Source of the DNA: Elymus sibiricus
Taxonomy: Eukaryota; Streptophyta; Magnoliopsida; Poales; Poaceae
Direction: 5' to 3'
Length of the DNA stretch: 64,000 nucleotides
Assembly: GCA_039707655.1 (NCBI GenBank)
Contig: CM077674.1
Span: 239,111,904-239,175,903, forward strand
A program made the position numbers and the translations under genes. The notes beneath the pieces are model-generated. The model ran no database searches. It saw only the letters and a program-made list of their open reading frames with translations, and was not told the DNA's origin. This document shows positions 12,489-23,391 of the stretch, one piece after another (position 1 is the stretch's first letter; each line of letters begins with the position of its first letter).

Positions 12489-12744
12489 GGATGTTCCGTG
12501 TATGCAGAGGCCTCTCACACCTTTTGGTACCACCCGTCTATGCTATGTATGGTTGAACTTTGCACTGCACTACTGCCTTTTGTATGTATGGAAGCGTCTG
12601 AACTTGTAGTTTGTGGTATGTTGGCGATACTATGGTGATCTATGTTAAGAAGTACCCTTATGCTGACTATATCTAACGTACCAATGCAATGCAATTCCAG
12701 CCTTGAGCTGCAATCAGCTTGGTAGATGAAAATCTATGGGCTTG

Positions 12745-12929
12745 ATTGGTTTGATGCCAAAAATTGGCATGCCAACATTTGGCAAATGCCAAATATTGGC
12801 TAGTGCTTGGTTGGTTACCAAGTTTACTTGCCAACCTCATAAGAAGTTGTCAATTTTTGGCAACTTTTGATGTTGCCAATTGTTGGCATGCCAAGTATTG
12901 GCAATGCCAAATGTTAGCAGCAAACCAAT
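12745..12929. mobile_element. TTGGCA-rich foldback (MITE-like) element, unit 1
   Basis: Starts ATTGGTTTGATGCCAAAAA and ends with inverted GCAAACCAAT. Inside, TTGGCA and its complement TGCCAA occur more than ten times, often paired as TTGGCATGCCAA. Related copies lie at 27,374-27,633, 27,651-27,727 and 29,911-30,057. No coding capacity; the superfamily is not recognised. Confidence 0.6.
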
Positions 12930-13413
12930 TATCCTCTATGCTTCCCTTATAGAAACCTTGGATTAAAATATTGTTGCTTTAGTATTGTGTTGTTGTTTTA
13001 TCGAATTATTGTCGCACGCTTGTTAGATTTTGACACCACGTGATGACATTGCTAGCATTGCAAATGCAGGCGAGGCATGACGACTATCAATGCATGGCTT
13101 GATGGTCTAGGCGGCCATGGGTGCATGGTGTGGGGTCTAGGTGATCATCGTGTTGGTTGTGGCAGTGCTAAATGATGATCACAAAATCTTGATCCAAGAT
13201 ATACTAGAATGGCCTCTGCATACACATGATGACAATTTGATCTCATGTTTCACAAGTTTTGAGCACTAGGGTTTATGTACAAAATTTTCAATCCCCAACC
13301 CCACCGCGGTATCGTCTTTGGATTGCATCGTGTAGATGTACACGATGGGTATGCAAGGGATCCTCTTTATTTTTATTTTATATAATACTTCAATATACCG
13401 AAACCTTATGTAA
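12930..13413. other. Sequence between MITE-like units, no feature recognised
   Basis: About 480 bases with short GATGATC and GGTCTAG repeats around 13,080-13,160, but no sustained reading frame, terminal repeats or known motif. Confidence 0.3.
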
Positions 13414-13687
13414 GGGCATCTCCAACGCTAACCCTCAAACCGCCCGCGGCTCTCAAGGACATAGTCAAACAAAAATATCATTTATTTAGGACAAACTGAT
13501 ATTTTGGATTGATTTAGGACATATGTTAGGCCTATGTTTGAGGTTGAATCAAATTTCTTCTATTTCGTTGAATCTCATTTGAAATGTAATCGAACATATG
13601 CGGCTAGCGTTGGATGTCCGGCTCCCACGGATCAGTGTCCGCGGACGGATATCGGAGCGAATTTGCGGGTCATCGTTGGAGATGCCC
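13414..13687. mobile_element. MITE with GGGCATCTCCAACG terminal inverted repeats
   Basis: Begins GGGCATCTCCAACGCTA and ends inverted ATCGTTGGAGATGCCC, so the 14-base ends pair almost perfectly. The flanks read TAA (13,411-13,413) and CAA (13,688-13,690), compatible with a 3-bp duplication of PIF/Harbinger type that has since mutated. The interior has the GCGGACGGAT-type sequence often seen with these ends in grasses. No transposase. Confidence 0.7.
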
Positions 13688-13857
13688 CAAGACTGATAAA
13701 TAGTATGTGTAATCAATTATGTAAATAAATAGTTTAAAACATTTAATACCAGATTTTTTTGCTTTATCTATTTCATCATTACAGAAAATAATGCAACCAT
13801 TTTTTTGTCAAACCAGTCCCTTCGGCCTTTTTAGTTAGTCAATATATTTCCGCTATA

Positions 13858-14194
13858 ATGTCTAACTACCAATCAGGGACCAATTACTCCCCGCATCTCC
13901 CCTGTTGGGTACGCTCTAAAACCACCGCTGTCGCTGACACGGCCGCCTCCCCACCACCAGATATGAGGTCCACTCGTGGAGATCGAGTGGCCGTCGTGAC
14001 AGATCATCGCCATGGACGTGCGGGGCCTGTCATGGACGCCGTCGTGATAGATCGTGGACATGCGGGGCCAACCACCTACATCATCGTCCATGGCATGGAT
14101 CAGGATCCCCGCGACAAAGCTTTGGAGGTGCACGACTACGTCGTCAATCACAAGGAGCAGCAGATGCACGGCACGGACTGGAATGCCTTTACGG
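13858..14194 (+). CDS. Hypothetical exon-like open frame
   Basis: An open frame from ATG 13,858 (MSNYQSGTNYSPHLPCW) over about 112 codons, ending at a possible donor (GTATTTTTTTATT, 14,195). The frame contains His/Asp/Arg-rich stretches (VVTDHRHGRAGPVMDAVV) without a recognised domain, and the opposite strand is also open here, so chance is a real option. It could be an upstream exon of the zinc-finger fragment at 14,603, about 400 bases on, but no joining evidence exists. Confidence 0.25.
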
Positions 14195-14602
14195 TATTTT
14201 TTTATTTTTAACCCTAGATCTGTCTTCAAGTTTAAGGTTAGGTTAATCATTAAACCATCAATATGTTGTTGAATTGTCATAATAGAATCTAGCACTAAAT
14301 TAATATTGTTAATTATCAGTACATATCATGATCATTATTTATTCAATCAATCATTTAGAAATAAATGGTTCATCCACTCTACAATTTATTGCCTTTAGTT
14401 TTCTTCTAAAAGTCAGACATCATAAAGGTTGTTGTCCAAGTTTACTGAGAAAAATATAAAAAAAGTAAATCATATGATTTATGCTTTCATATGGATTTGA
14501 TATTGCTTTGTTCTCCTTAATTTTCCAAAGTTAATAAATATGTCTTTTAAAAATATTTTATAGGCAGTATAGTATGGAACGGAGGTACTATTAGGTACTG
14601 TA

Positions 14603-14941
14603 GATAATGGTGCAGCTTATATCATACATATTTTTAACTTGCATCCTTATTCTGTTGATTATGTGGACATTTCGGAAGGAGAGATGGATGCACAGACTCA
14701 GATAACCCTTGAACAATTGCATAATGGGCAGTGCAACGTGCTTAAGCGTATGGCGTATCGATGCTCGTTCTGTGGCAAATATCTCGGCCCGGCTTTCATT
14801 ACTACTCTTGAGCACGCTGAAAGCATTGCCAAAGGCTACCAAATTAATCCTGGTGTGCGGGCGAAATACAAGGTGCTAGCCCAATATCTCAGGAATTTGT
14901 CAGACAAAGAGAAGGTCCGAAGAAGGCGTGATGAGAACTAA
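14603..14941 (+). CDS. XS-type zinc-finger gene fragment, uninterrupted
   Basis: The frame is open from a possible 3' splice site (TACTGTAG, ends 14,602) to TAA at 14,939-14,941. It has an acidic lead (DYVDISEGEMDAQTQ), then YRCSFCGKYL, LEHAESIAKG and KYKVLAQYLRNL, ending in a basic tail (EKVRRRRDEN). C-x2-C, then LEHA and a K-A-LA-YL helix match the zf-XS finger. It shares the layout of the fragment 2.1 kb upstream but little sequence, so the two are not a recent duplication. No ATG precedes the frame within the exon, so upstream exons are missing or unrecognised. Probably a remnant gene. Confidence 0.55.
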   Translation, partial: DNGAAYIIHIFNLHPYSVDYVDISEGEMDAQTQITLEQLHNGQCNVLKRMAYRCSFCGKYLGPAFITTLEHAESIAKGYQINPGVRAKYKVLAQYLRNLSDKEKVRRRRDEN

Positions 14942-15536
14942 CATGCCAAAAAGGAGAAGAATAATTGAAACCCTGAAGAAGTTCTGGTTGGCATAAGTAG
15001 TCTTGTGCGGTTTATTTTTTCAAAAATACCGATGAACATTTTAATTATCCCAGTTATTGCAAAAATGATAAAAATATTATATTTAATCATAAAAATGCAT
15101 ACCATTTAATTCTTGATTTTTTTCAAATATTTTAACCTTAATAGTTTACCATTTTATCGGTTCCCTATTTTATTCATTTATGTACATATATACTTCGGAG
15201 TGCTAAAAAATGCAAGATCAATTGGTGTACTTTAAGACACATGCACATGCAATATCAACAACACTGTAGTTTTAGGGTTTCATCAAAAGCACACGTGTGG
15301 TGGTCCTGCTGGCCTGGTCCTGCTGTTTTTTCCTGTCTGGCCAGAATCGGTAAGCTGCCAAATCTGCAGCTGATCTGGCCCAAACTTTTGTTCTTAACTT
15401 CTTATTGTGGGCCGGGACAACTGGTAGTGGACTAGTGGTAGGCAGAGAGAGAAGCGAGCGATGCCAAAAACCCCACCCCGCATTCCCAATCCCACCACCA
15501 TCCAGAGACAGAGATGCGACTTGGAGGGCGACGGCC
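14942..15536. other. A/T-rich spacer, then possible promoter/5' UTR
   Basis: 14,942-15,240 is A/T-rich with no frame or repeat. Composition then turns GC-rich before the ATG at 15,537, with a C-rich run and no clear TATA box, like a grass 5' UTR. Confidence 0.3.
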
Positions 15537-15769
15537 ATGGTTTGCGCCGCCGTCACCTTGGCTGCCCCCATCGTGGCCAAATCGGCTGGATCTAGGAGGC
15601 TACGCATTCCCCACTACCCCGGCCACAAATCTCCAATCCTTCATCGACAACAAGGTCCGACTACGGCACCTCACCTCTTCTCCCCAATCCCTGGCCATGC
15701 CGCCCCAAACTCCGGTGGTGTCAACTTTGAAGGAGTCAACTCCAGCCCCATCGGCTACCACTTCGCAGG
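15537..15769 (+). CDS. First-exon-like open frame, function unknown
   Basis: From ATG 15,537 (context GGCCATGG, favourable) the frame reads MVCAAVTLAAPIVAKSAGSR and continues Pro/Ser/Gly-rich to SSPIGYHFAG, ending at a consensus 5' splice site CAGG|GTAAGA at 15,769/15,770. The Ala/Ser/Arg-rich, acid-free start could be an organelle transit peptide. A second overlapping frame (SFIDNKVRLRHLTSSPQSL) is also open, so frame choice is uncertain. The next exon was not found; the tandem repeat downstream would be intron. Confidence 0.35.
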
Positions 15770-15890
15770 GTAAGATTGATCTTCCCTGCCCTACGCATCT
15801 CGAACTGACTGTCATTTTCCGATCTAGCAGCACCGCCCAAGTTAAAATCTCACACTTGCTTGTGTGTATGCATGTTTCGAGTATAAGCTA

Positions 15891-16520
15891 ATTTGCTATA
15901 AACTAGTAGGTCATATGGCAACAAGTAATTTCACAGTTAGATAATCTGACAATGTACTGCATAATCATGGTTTTACTTGTTCATATGGGTAGTAATGAGT
16001 AAACACTTTCCTAGCAAGTAAGACAAAAGGGTGGCTGTTGGCCAGCATACCTTGCTCGTCGACATATCCATCACTATGCTATCATCTTGCTTGGGAGATG
16101 CTATCAAGTCCTTCTCACTGGAAAATGAACCCCCACTGCTAGCTATAAAAAAGTTTAATTACAAGGGCATATGCATGTTTTGGTTTTGTTGGGATAAACA
16201 GAGACTGTGTATATGTATTCGCTGATGCCTAATTAAAAACTACAATACGAGCTTAGAATCAGTCCATGAGGAAATTTGTAATGATGGAAGGACGATCAGT
16301 TATAGTTTCACATATTACTCGATGGTAGTACGGTGATGGTGCATATTTTCAAAGATTTGTTAACTATACACTGCTACTGATTGGTGCATAATTTTGATGT
16401 TATGTGCACGCATGTAACATTCATGGTTGGTGCATTTTTTTTTATGATTCTTGTTACTGCTTATTTGAAATATGTCCGCTAATCTCCATGATGCGGTATG
16501 AGCTTCTTGGGGTCAATGAC
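15891..16520 (+). repeat. Tandem duplication, copy 1 (about 630 bp)
   Basis: Copy 1 of a direct repeat. Shared markers in the same order in both copies are GGTAGTAATGAGTAAACACTT, GTGGCTGTTGGCCAGCATAC, CTATGCTATCATCTTGCTTG and GAGATGCTATCAAGTCC (16,097 and 16,718 regions), then ATGATTCTTGTTACTGCTTA. The copies differ by many substitutions and small indels, so the duplication is old. No coding content. Confidence 0.8.
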
Positions 16521-17063
16521 AATTTGCAGTGAGCTAGTAGTTCATATTGCAACAAAGACTTCACTGTTAGATTTTCTGCCATTTTACTTCATAATCATTA
16601 TTTTACTTGTTGGTATGGGTAGTAATGAGTAAACACTTACCAAGGTAGACAAAATGGTGGCTGTTGGCCAGCATACCTTGCTCGATGTCATAGCCTTTAC
16701 TATGCTATCATCTTGCTTGGGAGATGCTATCAAGTCCGTGTTCTCGCTTGAAATGAACCTGCACAGCTACCTCTAAAATATTTATGTACAAGAGCATATG
16801 CATTATCTGTTTTGTTTGGACAATTTAAAGACTATATTTATTAGCTGATGGTACCGCACAACAGCACATCAGGATATTTATAGTGATTTAAGGCAGAGTA
16901 GGTATAGTTTCACGTATTTCACGATGAGAGCACTCAATCACGGTGGATTTTTTTAATGATTTGTTAAGTATACAAGGCTACTAATTTGTGCATGCTTTTG
17001 ATGATATGTACACACATGTAACAATTATGGTTGGTTTATATTTTTGATGATTCTTTTTACTGC
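16521..17063 (+). repeat. Tandem duplication, copy 2, interrupted by the gypsy element
   Basis: Matches 15,891-16,520 up to TTTTTACTGC, where the gypsy element is inserted. The copy resumes at 27,354 with TTGTCTGAATTATG, equivalent to TTATTTGAAATATG after the same point in copy 1. This confirms independently that the element's ACTGC duplication is genuine. Confidence 0.8.
17059..17063. repeat. Target-site duplication (ACTGC) of the gypsy element
   Basis: ACTGC precedes the LTR end TGATGACCC, and an identical ACTGC follows the other LTR at 27,349-27,353. Five bases is usual for Ty3-gypsy integrases. Confidence 0.92.
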
Positions 17064-18582
17064 TGATGACCCGCAAGCGCACGGGGTTCAATTGTAGTCC
17101 TTTCGATAAGTAAGAATGTCGATCTCAACGAGGAGCAGAAGGAAATGACAAGCGGATTTCAGCAAGGTAATTTCTACAGGCACTGAAATAGTCGGTAACA
17201 GATTGTTTAGTAGCAAAGTGTTTTGTAACGAGTAAGTAACGGTGATGGTGACAAGTATGCAGCATGGTAGCCCAATCCTTTTGTGGCAAAGGATAGGCCG
17301 GAACAGTTTCTAATAGAGAGCAAGGTGTTCTTGAGGGTACACGGGAATTCATCTAGTCACTTTCATCATGCATAGTTGTTCGGTGTTCGCTACTTTGATA
17401 GTTTGATATGTGGGTGGACCGGCGCTTAGGTACTGTTCTTACTTGAACAAGTAACCTACTTATGATTAACCCCCTCGCAAGCATCCGCAACTACGAGAAA
17501 GAATTAAGATATACATCTAACCATAGCATTAAACTTTTGGGATCCAAATCAGCCCCTTACGAAGTAGCGCAGAAACTAGGGTTTAAGCTTCTGTCACTCT
17601 AGCAACCCATCATCTAATAACTACTCCACAATGCATTCCCTTAGGCCCAAGTATGGTGAAGTGCCATGTAGTCGACGTTCACATGACACCACTAAGGGAA
17701 TCACAACATACATAATATCAAAATACTGAACACATGTCAATTTCACATAATTACTTGCAACATGATGTCTCCCGTGACCTCAAGAACGAAGGGAACAACT
17801 CACACATGGCAAACATGTTCATGATCAGAGGAGTAATGAATAGCATAATGGATCTGAACATAATCTCTTCCACCTAGTAAACCATATAGTATAAACTACA
17901 AGGAGTAATCAACACTACTAGCAACCCACAGGTACCAATCTGAGGTTTTGAGACAAAGATCGGATACAAGAGATGAACTAGGGTTTGAGATGAGATGGTG
18001 CTGTTGAAGATGTTGATGAAGATTAGTCCCCCAAGATGGGAGAGTTGCTGGAGATGATGATGATGATGATGGTTTCCCCCTCCGGGAGGGAAGTTCCCCC
18101 TGCGGAATCGCTCCGCCGGAGGGCAAAAGTGCTCCTGCCCAAGTTTCGCCTCGAGACGGCGGCGCTTTGTCCCGAAAGTCCTCTCCTGATTTTTCTAGGT
18201 CAGAGAGACTCATATAACAGAAGGGGGGCCCCGGAGCTGGGCTGAGCTGGCCACCACCCATCAGGCCGCGCCAGGGGGGCCTGGCGCGCCCTGGTGGGTG
18301 GTGGGCACCCCCTGGCTCCCCTCCGGTAGTTATTTGTTCCAGTATTTTTAATATATTCCAAAATAATTCTCCGTGAAGTTTCAGGTCATTTGGAGTTGTG
18401 CAGAATAGGTATCCTGACGATGCTTTTTCAGGTCCAGAATTCCAGCTGCCAGATTTCTCCCTCCTTGTGCATACCTTGCAAATTATGAGAGAAAAGGCAT
18501 TAGAATTACTCCCAAAAGCATTAATATACATTAAAACATTATAAATAATAGTAGGAAAACATGATGCAAAATGGATGTATCA
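17064..18582 (-). repeat. 3' LTR of the gypsy element
   Basis: On the minus strand it runs from TGATACATCCATTTTGCATC (plus end 18,582) to GGTCATCA (plus start 17,064). It aligns with 25,832-27,348 throughout, differing at scattered positions (for example CCGCAAGCGC against CCACAAGTGC near the end). A GGCGCGCC-rich stretch near 18,250-18,320 is the GC-rich LTR middle. Confidence 0.94.
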
Positions 18583-18596
18583 GCTCCCCCAAGCTT
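18583..18596 (-). other. Polypurine tract of the gypsy element
   Basis: Minus-strand AAGCTTGGGGGAGC directly before the 3' LTR (plus GCTCCCCCAAGCTT). This is the common polypurine primer form of grass Athila-type elements. Confidence 0.85.
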
Positions 18597-20146
18597 AGAC
18601 CTCGCTTGTACTCAAGCGAAAACTGAAATCGAACAAACATGTCCACATGCTTTGAGAGAGAGGAGTCGATAAAAACAAGATACGGACATAGAAGCATCAT
18701 GCTCATTATTATAACAGCAAGGAAATCTAATCATAAAACTCTTTTCATAACTCTTTCATCATATACTTCTCATGAACAAGTAACAATTCATCACAACATT
18801 GAAGTAAGAAGCATAAACTTTATTGAAAACCAACAAACTATGTTCTCAGTCAACTTTGCAACTACAATTCATCATAATTTCAGGAAGAGACACATATTGG
18901 AGCTCTTAAGAAAGTCTACATACTCAACCATCATTTAATCTTCTATGATTGCTAACACTCATGGCTCTCCCATGAACAAAAAGTTTCAACCGGACACAAA
19001 GAAAGATAGGGGCTTATATTTGCCACCCAACATATTCACCTCAAGGGTGAGGTCAACAATAATAATTCATGCTCATTCATATTCAACTGGATATATGTGC
19101 CTAGATCTTTCTTCACCACATGATGCTTGCCAAGATAGAGGGAAGGTAGGAATACTTTGACTCAACAAGAAAGAAAATGCAAAAAAAGTAAAAGATAGGC
19201 CCTTCGCAGAGGGAAGCAGAGGTTGTCATGCGCTTATTTGGTTGCATGCTAAATCCTTAATACAAAATAAAGCCGCGTTGTATTGCCCCTTATGATGGCA
19301 ACCTTATTACGCAGTCCGTCGCCTTTATGTTTGCCATCATAAGTTCGCACAACGTTCAATTTTCTCTTACACTAATTGATCCAACACTTTTAGAAGCAAT
19401 TTTTATTGCCTTTTTGCACCGATGACAACTTACTTGAAGGATCTAATTCAATCCATAGGTAGGTATGGTGGACTCTCGAAAAAAAGATTTGGGTTGAGGG
19501 TTTTTGGATGCACAAGTAGTATCTCTACTTAGTGTGGAATTTTTGGCTAGAAAGGTATTGGGCAAGCACCACATGTTAAAGGATCCATGATAATATAACT
19601 TCTACGTGAATATGGACAAACATAAAGCATCAAGTTGTCTTCCTTGTCCAGCGTCAACTATTTTGACACAAAATTTTGATGGGGGCTCACAATCATAAAA
19701 GGTGTTCATGATAGTTTATTTGCATGCAAATCTTCTCTTCCCTTATTACTTTTTTCATGAATTGCATCATTGACCAATGCTATGTTTGTCAATCTCCAAC
19801 AAACTTTACCACTTATACTTTTCTCTATGTGGTGTCATTACTCACCATAAGATTAGCATAAGATCTTTTCACGCATCTATTTTCTTTTCTTTTCAAGCAA
19901 CACTAAAGTAAAGATAGAGCAAAAACCTGAACTAATCTTTATTATATAACACGAAGTCGATTACATAGATAGATCACTAAGCAAACACTCAAAGCAAAAG
20001 GATCAAACTAAACTTTTATTCAACTAAGCAAAAGCAAACTCAAGATCGAATTAGGAAAGATAAAAGCAAGGATAGTGTGGATGATACGATACCGGGGCAG
20101 CTCCCCAAGCTTGGCATTGGCCAAGGGGAGTGCCCATACCATAAGA
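18597..20146 (-). other. Non-coding 3' region of the gypsy element
   Basis: About 1.5 kb between the extra ORF and the polypurine tract. Frames are short and A/T-rich; no domain, RNA gene or nested insertion is visible. Long 3' non-coding stretches are usual in Athila-type elements. Confidence 0.6.
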
Positions 20147-20662
20147 TCAAGCCTCTTTCTTTGGTGATGAAGAAGTTGGTGGTGGTGTAGAGGTTGCAAT
20201 CTTATCCTCCAATTTCCATGGCAGCGGTTCACCATCATTGGAAGAAGAGAAGGTCTCCAGAATCCTGCAACTAGCAGCCAAGCTCATACCTTTGAATCTT
20301 GCTTCATATTCAAGATTTTGGCATTGGAGATCATAGATTTGGCCTTGGAGGTGGTCGATCCATTTGGAGACAACGTCCCACATCGATTCATCCTCTTCCT
20401 TGCTGTTGCGGGCGAAATCCTTGAACATGAGGTGGTTGGCGTCGAGCCCACGCTCCACCATCCCCTTGCAAAAGAACACCTCCTGCTCCATAGCCTCAAG
20501 CCTGGATTCCATGCTTCCAGTCTTCTTGGGTCCTTGAACGTCCCGGATGTGAAGCAACCCCTCACACATCTCAATGGCTTGAGGGTGCTTCATCACCCCC
20601 GGAAGGTAGGGGTTGACGACCTTCTCGAAGAACTCATCCTTGGAGGAGCTTGGTGCAGCCAT
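20147..20662 (-). CDS. Intact extra ORF in the env position of the gypsy element
   Basis: A 171-residue frame from ATG at plus 20,662 (MAAPSSSKDEFFEKVV) to TGA at 20,147, with no stop or shift although gag-pol of the same copy is badly damaged. It has an N-terminal segment with YLPGVMKHPQAIEMCEG, a charged heptad-like middle (MESRLEAMEQEV, then KWIDHLQGQIYDLQCQN) suggesting coiled coil, and a Ser/Pro/Lys tail (TPPPTSSSPKKEA). No signal peptide or membrane segment is seen, so it is not an obvious envelope protein. It lies where Athila-lineage elements carry env-like or accessory ORFs. Function unknown. Confidence 0.7.
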   Translation of the reverse strand: MAAPSSSKDEFFEKVVNPYLPGVMKHPQAIEMCEGLLHIRDVQGPKKTGSMESRLEAMEQEVFFCKGMVERGLDANHLMFKDFARNSKEEDESMWDVVSKWIDHLQGQIYDLQCQNLEYEARFKGMSLAASCRILETFSSSNDGEPLPWKLEDKIATSTPPPTSSSPKKEA

Positions 20663-21003
20663 GGTGACCTAGATCTATCAGGAAAACAGCAAGAAAGAAG
20701 AACAAAAGATTTCTCCGCGATACGAAGGTTAACATGTTTGGGAAGTAAATAAAGAATTTTTTTCTTGCCAGACAAGCAAAACGAGAGAAAAATGGAGTCC
20801 GGATGGTGCCCGAGGTGGGGCACCACCCACCAGGCCGCGCCAGGGTGCCTGGCGTGCCCTGATGGGTGGTGCTCCCCTCGGGAGACCACCTGGCTGTTTC
20901 TTATTTTCCTATTTTCTAATAAATACCAAAACTGACAAAAAGTATTTTTGTAAATTTTTTGGGGTCCGTTTACTTACCGTATCACATACCTCCTTTATTT
21001 CAG

Positions 21004-21754
21004 CTAATCTGGAGTGTTCCAGAAGGACTCCCTTATGTGTTCTTCAGGTGTCATGGTTTGAATAACATTGCTTTCAACATTAATTGGCGTACCTGAGATA
21101 TAATGCTTAATTCTCTGACCATTGACCACCTTCGGGTTAGTGCCTTCGGGATTATTTATTTTAATCACTCCAGACCGATAGACCTCTTCGATAACACAAG
21201 GTCCTTCCCATTTTGAGAGAAGCTTACCTGCAAAAAAATCTGAAATGAGAGTTGTACAATAAAACATATTCACCTACTTTGAACTCCCTCTTTTGGATTT
21301 TCCTATCATGCCATCTCTTGACTTTCTCTTTAAAGAGCTTGGCATTTTCATACGCTTGGGTCCTCCACTCATCTAGCGAGCTAATATCAAATAACCTCTT
21401 CTCTCTGGCTAGTTTAAAGTCATAGTTAAGCTCTTTGATTGCCCAATATGCTTTGTGTTCTAACTCAAGAGGCAAATGACAAGCTTTGTCGTAAACCATT
21501 TTGTATGGAGATATACCCATAGGGTTTTTATACGTGGTCCTATAGGCCCAAAGTGCATCGTCTAATTTCTTAAACCAATTCTTATGAGACCTATTGACGG
21601 TTTTCTGCAAGATCAACTTTATTTCCCTATTGCTAAGTTCTACTTGACCACTAGACTGAGGGTGATAAGGTGACGCAATTCTATGGTTAACATCATACTT
21701 AGCAAGCATCTTACGAAAAGCTCCATGAATGAAGTGTGAACCACCATCAGTCAT
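21004..21754 (-). pseudogene. pol: gypsy integrase C-terminal half
   Basis: On the minus strand, the end of the integrase core ([28 protein letters not shown] with the catalytic Glu), then [20 protein letters not shown], the [23 protein letters not shown] segment and, after a frame change near 21,250, KLLSKWEGPCVIEEVYRSG and the pol end. The frame also breaks at about 21,754 between the first and second catalytic Asp. In an intact element this inserts the DNA copy into the host genome. Confidence 0.9.
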
Positions 21755-23391
21755 AAGGTATCTAGGGACACCAAACCTCGGAAGATAACTTCCTTAAGCA
21801 TCTTAATGGAAGTGTTATGATCAGCACTACTAGTTGGAATAGCTTCCACCCATTTAGTGACATAATCAATAGCAACCAAAATGTGCGTGTACCCGTTGGA
21901 AGAAGGAAAAGGTCCCATATAATTGAAACCCCAAACATTGAAAGGTTCTATCGCAAGAGAATAATTCATTGGCATTTCCTGACGCTTACCAATATTACCT
22001 ATACACTGACATTCATTGCAAGATGAAATAAACTTACGGGCATCCTTGAAGAGAGTAGGCCAATAAAAACCAGATTGCAATACCTTATGAGTGGTTCTAT
22101 CTCCGGCGTGATGCCCTCCATAAGCCTCGGAGTGACACTTCCGCAAGATTTGTTCTTGCTCATGCTCAGGTACACAACGTCTAATAATACCATCTACTCC
22201 TTCTTTATAGAGATGAGGATCATCCCAAAAGTAGTGCCTCAAATCATAGAAGAATTTCTTCTTCTGTTGATATGTGAAACTAGGAGGCAAATACTTAGCA
22301 ACGATGAAATTAGCATAATCAGCATACCACGGAGTGCTACGAGAAACATTAACGACCGCTAATTGCTCATCAAGAAAACTATCATTAATAGGTAGCGGGT
22401 CATCAAGAATGTTCTCTAACCTAGACAAGTTGTCAGCTACGGGATTCTCAGCTTCCTTTCTATCAATAATATGCAAATCAAATTCCTGAAGCAAGAGAAC
22501 CCACCTAATGAGTCTAGGCTTAGCGTCTTTCTTTTCCATAAGGTACTTGATAGCAGCGTGATCGGTGTGAACTATCACTTTGGAATCAACTATATAGGAT
22601 CTAAATTTGTCACAAGCAAACACGACTGCTAAGAAATCTTTCTCAGTGGTGGCATAGTTTCTCTGGGCACTATCTAAAGTTTTGCTAGCATAATGAATGA
22701 CATTCAATTTTTTGTCTACTCTTTGCCCAAGAACAGCCCCAACAGCATAATCACTAGTATCACACATAATTTCAAAGGGTAGGTTCCAATCAAGTGGCTG
22801 AACAATAGGTGTAGAAACTAAAGCTTTCTTGAGTGTATCAAAGGCTTCTACACAATCATCATCAAAAACAAAGGGAACATCTTTTTGCAAAAGATTTGTA
22901 AGAGGCCTAGAGATTTTAGAGAAGTCCTTAATAAATATCCTATAGAAACCAGCATGACCGAGAAAACTACAAATACCTTTAATGTCACGAGGACATGGCA
23001 TCTTCTCAATTGCATCTACCTTAGCTTTGTCCACTTCAATACCACGCTCAGAAATTTTATGACCCAAGACAATGCCTTCATTAACCATAAAGTGACACTT
23101 CTCCCAATTCAAGACAAGGTTAGTTTGCTCACATCTCTGCAAAACTCGATCAAGGTTGCTCAAGCAATCATCAAAAGAAGTTCCATAAACAGAAAAATCA
23201 TCCATGAAAACCTCAACAATCTTTTCACAGAAATCAGAGAATATAGCAGTCATACATCTTTGAAAGGTAGCAGGTGCATTACATAAACCAAAAGGCATAC
23301 GTCTGTAAGCATAGGCCAAAAGGGCAGGTGAAAGTGGTTTTCTCCTGATCAGGTTGCGACACAGGTATTTGAGAAAAACGAGAGTATCCAT
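21751..23391 (-). pseudogene. pol: gypsy RT - RNase H - integrase N-terminal part
   Basis: A 546-codon open stretch. RT has [16 protein letters not shown] and the catalytic box [10 protein letters not shown] (about residues 30-70). RNase H has [14 protein letters not shown] and [21 protein letters not shown]. The tether DNLSRLE is followed by the integrase zinc finger ([11 protein letters not shown], then CNECQ) and the first catalytic Asp in [12 protein letters not shown]. Upstream, the RT palm start is in another frame (break around 23,350-23,391), so the enzyme cannot be made in one piece. Confidence 0.92.

Noticed and set aside
14560..14602. GGAACGGAGGTACTA as the end of a Stowaway MITE
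   Set aside because: A CTCCCTCCG partner end was not found at a sensible distance, so it was not called.
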